Position numbers and translations under genes: made by a program. A stretch of 64,000 bases of DNA from Prorocentrum cordatum. Lineage: Eukaryota; Sar; Dinophyceae; Prorocentrales; Prorocentraceae. The DNA is taken from assembly GCA_963575745.1 (NCBI GenBank), contig CAUYUJ010004780.1:739176-803175 (forward strand), written 5' to 3'. Under the pieces are notes generated by a model, which had not been told where the DNA came from, made no database searches, and saw nothing but the letters and a program-made list of their open reading frames with translations. Each line of letters begins with the position of its first letter. The first letter of the stretch is position 1. Positions 46,946-56,384 of this stretch are shown here, piece by piece.

Positions 46946-46969
46946 TTAATATCTGTTTCGCTTCGCGAA

Positions 46970-47522
46970 ATGACCATTCCCATTCCCATTCCCATTCCCT
47001 CCCTCCTTCCCTCCCTCCATCCCTTCCTCCCTCCCTCCGCCCTCCGCCAACCCTTCTCCCTCCTACCTCCTCCGTCCTCCCTACCCCCTCCCCCCTCGTC
47101 CCTCCTCCTTTCTCCTCCCTCCTCCCTCCACCCTCCTCCATCCTCCCTGTTCCCTCATCCCTCCCACCTCAGCACTCCTTCCTGCTCCTTCCTCCCTCCT
47201 CCCTCCTCCTCACTCCTCCTTCCTCCCTCCTCCCTCCTCCTCTCCCCCTCCCTCCCGCCCCCCCCCCCCCCCCCCCCTCCTCCCTCCTCCCTCCTCCTCC
47301 TCCCTCCTCCTCCTCCTCCTCCTCCTCCTCCTCCCTCCTCCCCCCCCTCCTCCTTCCCCCTCCTCCTCCCCCTCCTCCTCCTTCCTCCTCCTCCTCCTCC
47401 TCCTCCTCCTCTCCTCCCCTCCTCATCCTCCTCCTCCTCCTCCTCCTCCTCCTTCTCCTCCTCCTCCCTCCCTCCTCCCCCTCCTCCTCCTCCTCCTCCT
47501 CATCCTCCACCTCCTCCTCCTC
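46970..47522 (+). repeat. (CATTCC)n, (CCCT)n and (TCC)n pyrimidine array
   Basis: Four CATTCC hexamers are followed by CCCT/CCTCC words and then nearly pure TCC, with a C-run at 47258-47277. It separates LINE-2 (ending on the left, plus strand) from LINE-3 (ending on the right, minus strand), so two LINE 3' ends face each other across it. Confidence 0.95.
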
Positions 47523-47584
47523 GAGCGTAGCCGCGGGCCTGGTCCATCAGGTCGTTGGGCGGGCGACCTGGTGGCGGACCAGCC

Positions 47585-50250
47585 TCATGATGGCCGGACC
47601 AGCCCCCTCGCACTGAGCGGGGACGGTGAGGCCCCAATCTCATTATGAAGGTGAACTGCACATACAACTACTCTGAAATTACAACGAGATGGATGGCTGA
47701 GGCCGAGGCGAGCGATCGGACAGAGGGGGGGCTGGAGGACGCGGGCAGACCGCGCAAGGAGGGAGAGAAAGACAGGGCGCGACCAGAGATGACGAAAGGT
47801 GTGCCTCGCCTGCTGACAGCAGGAACATGGTTCCTGCTCCTGAGAATTTGAGGCAGTGATCCACCCGCCCACGAGGGTCCGCATTACGGCAGCTCTCCAG
47901 GAGGGAGGGAGGGAGAGGAGGGAGGTGCGTACTTCAGGCCACGGGATGAGGGCTATGGACTGGGCGAGGTGCGGGAACCAGGACCTGAGCCTTCGGAGAA
48001 AGAGATCTTGGAGCCTGTCAGGGAATAGATGAGCATGAAGCAGAAGAGAGAGATGACGCTGTGGGTGGAGAGCGTGGGGAGGTTGAAGACGAAGATCATG
48101 TTGATGTTGAATCTGTTGAAGTTGGAGAATGGCAGGAACACAAAGTTCATGAAGAGGCTCTGATGTGGGGAACCCTTGAGAGGCTGCTTCGAAGGCACTG
48201 ACCAGCGCGGGGGGCTCCCAGAACTCGGGCCACAACTGTTGGCGCCAGAAGTCGGGCCACTTGTGGCCACTGAGAATGGTGGCGAGCGGGAGCGTCTCCT
48301 CTGCGGATGACTTCAGGCTGTCGAACAGAGGGCGCCAACCAGGGAGGGTAAACAGACTTGCTCGGACCAACTGCGCAATGTTCGTGCACCAGACGTTCCT
48401 GATGTGCGGGCCGCCCGACTTCTCGAGGTTCGGCCAGCCTTGCTCGTCAACTCTGAAGCACGGGAATTTGAACGTACTGCCCAGGACGGCCGCTTCTCTT
48501 TTCCCCATCTCGGGCAGGAGGAGCTGAAACTGGCCAACGTACGAAAGGACAGCGAGCACTCGTCTTGCATACATCGTTGCGGTCAGTTCTGATGGGGCCC
48601 CAACCTCCGACAGAGCACGCGCACGCATAAGATATTTGGTCCACGGGGCACTCCATGAGGTCCGAGGGGAAACCGCAGGGCCCAGCCAGAGGCCAAGGTA
48701 GAGCGCCATGGGGCAAATCTCGAACTCGGACCAGCACGGGACCAGGGAGGACAAGAGACGAAGATAACGCCGAGCAAGTCTCACTGAGAATTTGTCAGCG
48801 AGCGGCGCGAGCTTGCACTTCTGCACCTTCAAAGAGAGGTGCGCGAGGGATTCCGCCACGCGGAAGACCGACGCCAGAACCACCACATCTTTCAGCTGGA
48901 ATAAACTAGCGCCTATGTCATCTGCACAGGCTCTCGCTATGCCTTTACCTCGAGACTCCAGCAAAGCCCTGAACATACGCAGGAACGGATCAGCCCCAAT
49001 AGCGAAAAGCGTACCACTCGCAGGGCACCCTTGGAGAATCCCACTCGTGACCCAGAAGAGGACCTGTTCGATGCCTCCGATGAGTCCAGCGCAGATGACG
49101 CCAGAGTAAAGGTCAAGGAGGAGGTGGAGGAGAGCAGGGGGGAGGGAGATGCGTTTCAGGACCGCGAACAGCCAACGTTGGGCCATGGAGGGGAAGGCCT
49201 GCCCGAAGTCAAAACAGAAGAGGGAGGGAAGGCAGATAAGGGGGCGTCGCGCATACTAGCTCGCCGCCCGATGGCGTCGAGCTCCAGGATATTCTGCCCA
49301 AAATTTCGGCTGGGAACGAACCCGCGCTGGGCCTCGTCGAGGCCGTCAAAGGTTTCACAGAGACCCCCGTGATCACTTTGTTGTCACAGCTTTTCAGCCC
49401 CAGAGGTCTCGTCTCCGCTGGGCGGCGGGTGCCGGCAGCTTCTCCTGGCGGGTCAGTCCCCTTGGGGATAAAGACTCCTCTGACCTCGTTATAGCCAAAG
49501 AGCAGGCTCTGCCCAGCGTGAATCCAGCGCATCGAATTGTGGAGAACATCAGCGCCACGAGGAGCGAAATGCCAGGCACAGAAGGGGAGTCTGTCAGGGC
49601 CTTGGGCACTGTGGGTTTGAGTTCTGAGATATCGCTGGATGTGCTGATACGTTTGGGGGGGATATCAGAACAACTCATTTTTGGGGGGAACCTATCCAGA
49701 AAAGCTTGAACCTCCTCGTCGCGGTACTCCTTAGCAGTAAAGATCGGGGCCCAATGCTGAGCCAGGTGCGAAAGGATCGCTGAGGGCGTCTGTACAATCT
49801 CGCCCCCATTGGTGCGCACGCCCGACAGCATCAGTCTCCGATCGAACGGGGGCCACAGCCTCGCGAGCCGATTGACCCTGCGAGCGCGGGCAGAGACACG
49901 GGCGATCGCAGACGGGTGCGATAGCCGCTGAGCGCTAGCCTGGAGAGCACGCTCCGTAGTCTGGGCAGTCTTGAGGTGGAGCTCGTTGGAGAGGATCGTG
50001 AAGCGGAGAGGGTCGCGGAGGGAGATGGAGAGCGCGTTCGGGCCCATGAGGAGGTGCTCTCGGCAAAGCGGGTGAGATTGAAAAAGGCGCTGAGCAAAGA
50101 CCCAGTCCTGGCGGAACAAAGCACGCGCCATTCCTCGGACGACCAAAAATCGAGAGATGTGGATGTGAGGGCGTTTCTGGATGAGCTGGTTTCTGGCGAA
50201 GCGGGCCGCTTCCGTCATCAGGAGTTTGTAGTACTCGCGAGCGATGGGGG
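47585..50250 (-). pseudogene. LINE-3 reverse transcriptase and C-terminal region
   Basis: The pre-RT region REYYKLLMTEAARFARNQL and LAQHWAPIFTAKEYRDEEV leads, over frame changes, to GPDRLPFCAWHFAPRGADV (fingers), GVFIPKGTDPPGEAAGTRRP with RPLGLKSCDNKVITG, AQRGFVPSRNFGQNILELD, FCFDFGQAFPSMAQRWLF (palm A), SGILQGCPASGTLFAIGADP (palm B) and ARACADDIGASLFQ (palm C, C-A-D-D). From 49186 to 47585 the frame is open through the thumb and ends with a small Cys/His patch (CSCCQQARHTFRHLW). Catalytic Asp residues of palm A and C are present; the frame breaks make this copy a pseudogene as assembled. Confidence 0.85.
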
Positions 50251-51205
50251 GGAGAGAGGTGGTCAAAAGAGGCCGCCCGAGTGGCACGCTCCAGGAAGAA
50301 CTTGTACGGAGCCGAAGCAAAAAGCTCCTTAGGGATCGGCCTGTCCCCTTCTGGCCTTGGTGGCCGCACGCGAGTGTGGGCAGCGACAGGCGCGTGGTCG
50401 GGTAGACCTCTCGCGTCCAGCACCTCTGGATGCTCGGTGACTTCCCCCCCAGAAGCATATTGCGAGAGAATCCAGCCAGGCAGCGAGGAGAAGATCCTGT
50501 CCAGGAAACTCAACGAAGAGCTTTGACTGTTGAAGTGAGAGGGGGAGAGAAGCTCGAACTCAACAGTGTGGGCGAAGGCTTGACTCCAGTCCCTGGGAAG
50601 GGGGCGGGGGCGAGGGTCAGTAAACACACTGAAGTCACCATTCGGGGGGTTAAGGGGCAGGGGTTCATGGGATGAGAGGTTCAGATCCCCAGCGATGAGA
50701 ACCAATCTATTGAGGGGATCCTCCTGGGCCTGCTGGAGCGCGGCGGTCAACGCGCCGAACAAGACTGCCTTGTCAGCCACGGAGAGGCCGTGGTTGTGGA
50801 TGTTAACGTGCTGGATCCAGCACCGCCCATTCGTGGCCCCTATCTTAGTCTGAAGTACGCGGCCAGGAATCAAAGGAGAGGAGGAGACGAGAGGGAGGAC
50901 GCCGCTCAACGAGACCCTGCGGGATTCATTAGGGAAGAAACGAGGGAAAATGGTGATCACGCCCCCTGCGCGAAAATCATCCTGAAAGGACCAATGCGCC
51001 TGGAGAGGGAGGTGGAGGGAGTGGAGAAGGTCCCTGACGTCGCACGGGGCTCCGTGCGTCTCTTGCAAAGCAACGATCGTGCCAGACAGCACGAGACGGC
51101 GCAGCAGCTTCACTTGTTGCACCCTCAGTGAGTCATCGTGGTGAAACAACGCCCTCGCGTTCCACGTGACCACTCGCAATTCGAAGTGATGCTCACCGTC
51201 CTGTT
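50250..51205 (-). pseudogene. LINE-3 APE endonuclease
   Basis: An intact run of motifs lies in one frame: RVVTWNARALF (about 51175), GTIVALQETHG (catalytic Glu), RLVLIAGDLNLSSHEPLP (G-D-x-N), SFLDRIFSSLPG (D-x-I/F) and RGLPDHAPVAAHTRV (the S/P-D-H motif, about 50395). All catalytic positions of an AP-endonuclease-like domain are present, unlike LINE-1 and LINE-2. The frame changes at a run of seven G on the plus strand near 50245, before the RT. Confidence 0.85.
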
Positions 51206-51237
51206 TGGCTTGACCACGCCACAGGGTACTGAGTGTG

Positions 51238-52458
51238 CTAGGAACCCCACACGGTCTCCGTGATGGGGCCGAAGACGTCAGTGGCGAGCTGCAGGACGCG
51301 CGGCACATCCATACCCTCAGCCCGCATGTTCTCCTTCGCCCACCTGAGGCCTGGCATGTCTTGGCCCTCCACGGGGACCACCTTGCAGATCGGCTTCCAG
51401 CCCAGCAGCACCTCCCCCTTGTGCTTGTCCAGGAAGAAGCGCTTCTGCGGAAATTCACGGACCAGCACGCCTTTGATCTTCTTGCATCCCAACTCACGGC
51501 GCACCATCTCCGTGTTCTTGTCGGGGCCGACGCACAGGTTGATCGGGCCATCAGCGATCGACTCAGCTCGGAAGGACCTCCATACCGGCGGAGCGTTGCC
51601 AGGGGAGGGCGTCTTAAGAGCGCCCAAGACCTGGTTGACCTTCCTCTCGGCATAGTTCTTGGCCCCAGCGAAGCGCATCGTGAACCTGAGGCCTGCAGGT
51701 TCAGGTTCGTCGAAGGTGTATTCCTGCTCGTTGGTGTTGTAATATTTGAGCCAGTCCGCCAGCGCGTTCTGCATGTTAGACTTCGTGACCAGCTTGGGAG
51801 AGCGAATGACCACCACGGCACGGTCGACCTCCCTGTTGAAGTTAGAGCCAGACAATGGGCGGAGAGGCGGTTGAGGCTCTTCGCTCTGGACCACTTGCAA
51901 TTCTTGACGTAGTTGAGCGATCTGGTGCTCGATGCGGTCCAGCCTCTTGTCCTGGTCATCAGCGCGATTCTCCACGCGGTTGATCCTCGACTCCATGGCA
52001 TGGCTGATGTCACGGAAAGATGAAGTGATATTATTTGAAACCGATGTGAGGGAAGCCTGCACACTGTTTTGCACTGCTGCAAAAGACTGTTGCAGTGCTG
52101 CCTGAACTGCGTCCACATGAGCACGAATCGCAACCAACTCCTCGGGGGATTGTGAGACTCCTCCAGGCAGTGGGGGCACTCCAAAGCCACGACCAGAGCT
52201 CGAGCCCGCAGAGGGCGATGACGCACCTGAAGCGGACGATAGACCTTTTCCCACGCCTTTGTTGTCGGCGACCCCGTGTGTCGAAGATAAGATTGCTCGC
52301 TTGTTTGGTGGCTGCCCTTCAGGTAGATCGTCATCAGCATGAGCAGAAGGGCCAGCACGTTGGGGAGTGGCGACCTCCTGCGACGGGAACGTTGCCATGG
52401 CCTCCAAGGCCTCGAGGGTCGCGGCGGCTGCCGCTTCACGATGACCATCGCTCCCCAT
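51238..52458 (-). CDS. LINE-3 ORF1: coiled-coil RNA-binding protein
   Basis: An intact 406-codon frame starts MGSDGHREAAAAATLEALEA and ends with TAG at 51238-51240. The N-terminus is low in order (Ser/Pro/Gly-rich, with PPNKRAIL as a possible nuclear signal). Residues of about 120-190 form a heptad-like coiled coil (SFRDISHAMESRINRVENRA, RLDRIEHQIAQLRQELQVVQ). A globular C-terminal half has VVVIRSPKLVTKSNMQNAL, GLRFTMRFAGAKNYAERKV and REFPQKRFFLDKHKGEVLLG. Coiled coil plus globular domain is the plan of LINE ORF1 chaperone proteins. It overlaps an open ORF2-type frame on the same strand. Confidence 0.75.
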   Translation of the reverse strand: MGSDGHREAAAAATLEALEAMATFPSQEVATPQRAGPSAHADDDLPEGQPPNKRAILSSTHGVADNKGVGKGLSSASGASSPSAGSSSGRGFGVPPLPGGVSQSPEELVAIRAHVDAVQAALQQSFAAVQNSVQASLTSVSNNITSSFRDISHAMESRINRVENRADDQDKRLDRIEHQIAQLRQELQVVQSEEPQPPLRPLSGSNFNREVDRAVVVIRSPKLVTKSNMQNALADWLKYYNTNEQEYTFDEPEPAGLRFTMRFAGAKNYAERKVNQVLGALKTPSPGNAPPVWRSFRAESIADGPINLCVGPDKNTEMVRRELGCKKIKGVLVREFPQKRFFLDKHKGEVLLGWKPICKVVPVEGQDMPGLRWAKENMRAEGMDVPRVLQLATDVFGPITETVWGS

Positions 52459-52645
52459 TGCTTGCGCAGAACAGATGTGGCACGAGAGGGACGGTTCGTA
52501 CCGTCTGCGGAACTGGGTGTGTCGCGGTCACACCGCGGGATAAGAAGAAATGCGGAGACCCTTGTCCTGGGGCAACTCTCCAGGGTCTCACTCGCGCGCG
52601 GCGGGCCAGGCCACTTGAGACGGGGGGTTGAGTTCCCGATATGGC

Positions 52646-52667
52646 CTTGAGCCAAAATGGCTACGGA
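52646..52667 (-). other. Dinoflagellate spliced-leader sequence in genomic DNA
   Basis: The minus strand reads TCCGTAGCCATTTTGG then CTCAAG, a full 22-nt match to the conserved dinoflagellate spliced leader (D-C-C-G-T-A-G-C-C-A-T-T-T-T-G-G-C-T-C-A-A-G, D being T here). The base before it is in a TCC microsatellite and the base after it begins the 5' UTR of LINE-3. There is no SL RNA gene context (no GT donor after CAAG; the next bases are GCCATATC). So this is a relic copied from a trans-spliced RNA. Confidence 0.93.
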
Positions 52668-52757
52668 CCCTCCACCTCCTCCTCCTCCTCTTCCTCCTCC
52701 TCCTCCTCCTCTTCCTCCTCATCCTCCTCTTCCTCCTCCTCCTCCTCCGCCGCCATC
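52668..52757 (+). repeat. (TCC)n microsatellite at the 5' end of LINE-3
   Basis: TCC/TTCCTC words on the plus strand, starting directly next to the spliced leader. Confidence 0.95.
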
Positions 52758-52925
52758 TTCGCATTATCATTCTTATCCGTATAACTAATACTATATAGTC
52801 AGAGTGAGGGGGTTGAACCGAACGGTCATCCACTGTCCCTGGGTGCGTGGCTGAAGTGGAATTCCGCAATGCGGATTCTTGTTGTTGTTTGTTGATTGTT
52901 GTTTGTTGTTTGTTGTTGTCGTCGT
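52758..52925. other. Short spacer
   Basis: AT-richer unique DNA (ATTATCATTCTTATCCGTAT) and GTTGTTTGTTGTT repeats leading into the GCGACCCACCC minisatellite. Confidence 0.6.
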
Positions 52926-53790
52926 CCCACCCGCGACCCGCCCCGCGACCCACCCGCGACGCACCCCGCGACCCACCCGCGACCCACCCCGCGACCCACC
53001 CCGCGACCCACCCGCGACGCACCCCGCGACCCACCCGCGACCCACCCGCGACCCACCCGCGACCCACCCCGCGACCCACTGGCGACCCACCCCGCGACCC
53101 ACCCGCGACCCACCCGCGACCCACCCGCGACCCATCCGCGACCCACCCTGCGACCCACCCGCGACCCACCCCGCGACACGCGACCCCCCGCGACCCCCCC
53201 GACCCACCCCGCGACCCGCCCGCGACCCACCCCGAGACACCCCCGGCGACCCCCCGCGCGACCCACCCGCGACGCCACCCGCGACCCACCCGCGACCACC
53301 CGCGACCCACCCGCGACCCACCCCGCGACCCACCCAAAATTTTCGGCGCCTGCGGCGGGTTTCTTTTGCATTCGTTCCAGATCGTTCCAGGTGGAGAACC
53401 TGCGACCCACCCGCGACCCAAACCGCGTTCAGTGTACAAATCAAAATGTTCGGCGCCTGCGGCGGGCTGTTTTTGAATTCCTTCCAGGTGGAGGTGGAGA
53501 GCCCGCGACCCACCCGCGACCCAAACTACGTTCACTGAACACGCCAAAACTTCGGCGCCTGCGGCGGGTTTCTTTTGCATCGGCGACCCAACCGCGACCC
53601 ACCCCGCGACTCACCCCCGGCGACCCACCCGCGACCCACACCGCGACCTACCCGCGACCCACCCGCGACCCACCCCGCGACCCACCCGCGACCCACCCTG
53701 CGACCCACCCAAAATGTTCGGCGCCTGCGGCGGGCTTATTTTGCATTCGTTCCAGGCTTCTTTTGCATTCGTGAGGGCCACGAGGTCCGC
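52926..53790 (+). repeat. GCGACCCACCC minisatellite with four conserved islands
   Basis: An 11-13-bp unit GCGACCCACCC(C) is repeated dozens of times (52926-53335, 53580-53712). Four islands with TTCGGCGCCTGCGGCGGG start at 53342, 53449, 53551 and 53717, three of them followed by a version of TTTCTTTTGCATTCG and two by GTTCCAGGTGGAGA-type words. Frames on both strands stay open (Gly/Trp/Val/Arg on minus), which is expected for a stop-free repeat. I do not call a gene. Confidence 0.9.
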
Positions 53791-53849
53791 CGGCTCGACG
53801 CCCGCGTCGCGCCCGCCCCCTCACTCTTATCCGCACTTGCGGGCTGCTA

Positions 53850-54035
53850 CGTATTGTTATCATTATTATTCTTAGTATTCTGATTATTAGTAGTAATACT
53901 ATTAATAGTAAAAGTAACGTTAGTAGTATTATTACTACAATGAGTATTACGATTAGTAGTATCAGTATTACTTGCTATTATACTCATCTTTATCACTATT
54001 ATCATTCTCATTCTCTACAGTTCACTATCATTAAT
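53850..54035 (+). repeat. Degenerate ATTAGT/TAGTATT repeat
   Basis: ATTATT, TTAGTAGTA and AGTATTAC words, AT-rich and of the same type as 38925-39550. Confidence 0.75.
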
Positions 54036-54089
54036 ACTATTGTTCCTCCTTCTCCTCCTCCTCCTCCTTCTCCTTCGCGCCGCCGTGTC

Positions 54090-54197
54090 CTCCAGGATTG
54101 CGTCGTGCACGGCCGTGAGCGTCCGGCTGCGTGGGCGCACCTTGAGCCCCCTGCGCCGGAAATTCTTGTCCAGGATGGTGCGCCGGGGCCGCGGTTG
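54090..54197 (-). CDS. RPS7: RPS7 (eS7) exon a
   Basis: 36 codons in phase 0 at the 3' border: RRTILDKNFRRR, then VRPRSRTLTAVHDAILE. R-P-R-S-R-T-L-T-A-V-H-D-A-I-L-E-D is a near-invariant eS7 block, and Q-R-T/R-I-L-x-K precedes it in the family. The 3' border CTGGAG|GACACG fits a GA donor and joins exon b in frame. The 5' border is uncertain: CCCAG|CAACC at 54197 is one acceptor choice, but it lacks the G that usually follows AG in dinoflagellates. The N-terminal 90 or so residues of eS7 were not found in the window. Confidence 0.85.
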
Positions 54198-54520
54198 CTG
54201 GGCCGCCCCATCGGGGCCGCCCCTCGAGGCAGGAGGAGGAGCAGGACGAGGAGGAGGAGGAGGAGGAGGAGGAGGAGGAGGAAGGCTTTCTGGCTCAGGT
54301 TGGTCTAACTTTTAAAGAGAAAAGAAAAAAGAGGATGATGGAGGCAAGCAGGAAGGAGGAAGGCGGAGGAGGGAGGACAGAGGAGAGAGAAGAGAGGAGG
54401 AGGGCGGAGGAGGGAGGAGGGCAGGAGGACGAGAGAGGAGGGAGGAGGGAGGAGAAGGGAGGAGAAGGGAGGAGAGAGGGAGGAGGAGGGAGGAGGCGGA
54501 GGAGGAGGTCGAGGTTTTGG
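54198..54520. repeat. (GGA)n purine tracts upstream of RPS7 exon a
   Basis: GGA runs at 54229-54285 and 54355-54515 on the plus strand, with GGAGGGAGGA words. With the TCC tract at 54043-54075 they form inverted purine/pyrimidine tracts around exon a. These are probably intronic. Confidence 0.85.
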
Positions 54521-55640
54521 ACGTTGTCGGCCCCTCTGGGGCACGTTGCACCTCTGGAAGCTTCCAGGGGCCTCTGGAGACCGCTGGAGCCCTCCCAGAC
54601 CGCTGAGGTCAGGAAAATATCTACGCCGTTTGGCCCATGAAAGCCTGCTTGGGGTTACGGGGCCATCGAAAAACAACCCAGGGATGGAACACCGGTCTCC
54701 GGGATGGGCTCGAGAAGTCCAGGGCGGCATGTGACGAACGAAAACCTGACGCCGGATGTTTGGACTTGGGCCTCGTTGGGGTTCATCATCAGACCATTGG
54801 GGCGCCGTGAGGCTTGTGTGGGCTGGAGCAGAATCCGCATGGTCGGGGCCTAAGGCCTTCTTGGGGCTCTCTGGGGGCGGCCTTGGGCAATCTCAAATCT
54901 GGCGATCTCTCAGGACCGCGCGCGGGTATGGGCGGCGCCCTGGCGTCCTGAAAAGACCAAAGGGCCCCTGGAGGGTTTCGGAGGCTTTCGAAAGTCTGCG
55001 GGAGGGGGGCTCTTGGGAGCTTTCGAACCTCGGGGGTGTTCTCCGGCAGCTGTGGCGGGTTCGCGTCGCGACGACTTTAGCGCCGGTTCCTGACACCGCG
55101 TGGATCGATCAACCTCGAGCGATCGCGGCCTTCAAGTAGCGCAAATCCTTCGATATCGGCCAATTTCCGCAGCACTGACGGCGTTCAACCGTGAACGCTC
55201 GCGCTGGGGCCACCACCGCGTCGAAACGGCACGAATCCGCCGCACGCCGCGTCGAGCGGCGCCAGTTCCTGAGCGGGGTGGGCTGTTAGGCCCCTATCGG
55301 CGAGGAATAGGCGATTGGGGGTCGATGCGTCCCCCCTGAGCCTATCCACCCCTAACGTTGCCCCTGACTGCTGCACGCAGGGTAGAGTTGGGAGCTCCGG
55401 CCTAAGGTGGTGTCAAAATAGAAATGCAGGAGGCCTGCGGGTGCCCAGAATCAGCTGAGCGAACCCACCCCGGGCCCCACCGCGACCAAGGCATGAAAGA
55501 GCCAGCCGATGCGGATTACTCATGGCCTGAAGAAGGATGCTTGAACTTGGTGGGACTTCGAGAGGCCCCGCAAACGCAAATAACATTGATTTTGCTTGGG
55601 TTTGCGAGCGAGTTTGGCGGTACCGCCTTTTCGAGCTGCC
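54521..55640. other. GC-rich stretch with no recognisable gene
   Basis: No motif-bearing frame. CTGGAG/CCTCTGG words recur at 54540-54610. It may belong to the RPS7 intron upstream of exon a. Confidence 0.5.
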
Positions 55641-56000
55641 GACCCGAAAGGCCCCAAGATCGCTCCAGAAGCACGAAAAGCCTCCAACGGGGCCCCAAAA
55701 TGGTCCAAGATGGCCCTAAGACGGCCCAAGAGGCCTCCAAGACGGCCCCAGGATGACCCCAAGAGGGGGCCCAGAGGGGGAACCCGAACAGACATGTCGA
55801 ACTCTCGGCCCCAAGAGGCGCCCAGGAAGCCCCAGAGGCCCCCAAAAGCCCCCAAGAGGCCCCAAGAGGCCACGAAAGAGGCCCCCAAGACCCCCAACAG
55901 GCCCCCAGGAAGCGCCAAGAACACCCCAAGAAGCCCCCAACAGGTTCCCCAGAGACCTCAAAACTGCTCCCCAGAGGCTCCCGAGAGCCCGCCGAAGAGA
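55641..56000 (+). repeat. Degenerate GGCCCCAAGA / CCCAAGAGGCC repeat
   Basis: CCCCAAGA, GGCCCAAGAGGC and CCCCCAGGAAGC words recur at intervals of 9-33 bp. It is a decayed minisatellite; open frames on both strands (Pro/Arg/Lys or Gly/Leu/Trp) follow from it. Confidence 0.7.
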
Positions 56001-56384
56001 CCCCGAGAAGCGTCCATGAGGACTCTGACCCACAACCCAGGTACGTCTCGAAACTCTGCTGGAACTCTCTTGAGCCATCTGGGCGCCCTCTGGGGCAATC
56101 TATCGACTCTCTTCGACAGGTACGAGCCACATCTCCAAAGATCTCCTCGAGGTCAGTCCTGCCTGCCCCACCGTTCCCCAGGGGTACGAGCACACCATCA
56201 GGCAACCAACGTGGTGCGAAATAGGCTGGCTGAATGAGCGAAGCGATTCAATCCGCCGGCCCCCTTGTGGGGCCACCAGGCTGTAGGATGATAGTGCTGC
56301 TCCCTGCAACAATTGCAGTCTCAAGTCTCCAATGTTACCGTCCTGCTTTCTGCTTCCGACTGTAAACTGTTGTGAAGTCCGCGT
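56001..56384. other. Unique spacer before satellite array I
   Basis: No motif-bearing frame and no repeat beyond scattered short words. Confidence 0.5.

Larger units (their letters stand above)
39984..46968 (+). mobile_element. LINE-2: APE-RT-RNase H non-LTR retrotransposon
   Basis: About 7 kb with the same domain order as LINE-1 and better-preserved frames. The 5' end follows a CCCT/CTTCC tract and begins CTCAAGCAACTTGGG. The 3' end runs into a (CATTCC)n tract at about 46970. It lies antisense inside RPS7 intron 1. Frames change near 40615, between 41389 and 41605, after 42435, near 44120, near 44540 and at 46184, so the copy is not intact as written. Confidence 0.85.
47523..52667 (-). mobile_element. 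LINE-3: full-length APE-type non-LTR retrotransposon with spliced-leader 5' end
   Basis: On the minus strand: spliced leader (52667-52646), 5' UTR, ORF1 (52458-51238), APE endonuclease, RT with thumb and a C-terminal Cys/His patch, ending at 47585, then about 60 bp to the TCC array. The domain wording differs from LINE-1/2 and no RNase H motif was found. Both ends abut TCC tracts (52668-52750 and 47522 downward). It lies in sense orientation in RPS7 intron 1. ORF2 is broken by about four frameshifts (near 50245, 49605, 49365 and 49235), two of them at G or C homopolymers. Confidence 0.85.
37576..54089 (-). other. RPS7 intron 1 (about 16.5 kb), host of two LINEs
   Basis: It is defined by exon a (54090-54197) and exon b (37486-37575), which join in frame. 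The donor side is CTGGAG|GACACG and the acceptor side GAGAAG|GACATC; AGGACA is shared, so a GA-AG splice fits. Inside lie composite repeat copy 4, a degenerate RTTAGT repeat, LINE-2 in antisense, the 47-kb pyrimidine array, LINE-3 in sense, and the GCGACCCACCC minisatellite. Transcript evidence would be needed to exclude that exons a and b are separated pieces of a broken gene. Confidence 0.7.

Noticed and set aside
52588-53580. 330-codon minus-strand frame of Gly/Trp/Val/Arg repeats
   Set aside because: It follows the GCGACCCACCC minisatellite; plus-strand frames are open over the same DNA, and unit length varies, so no frame is kept.
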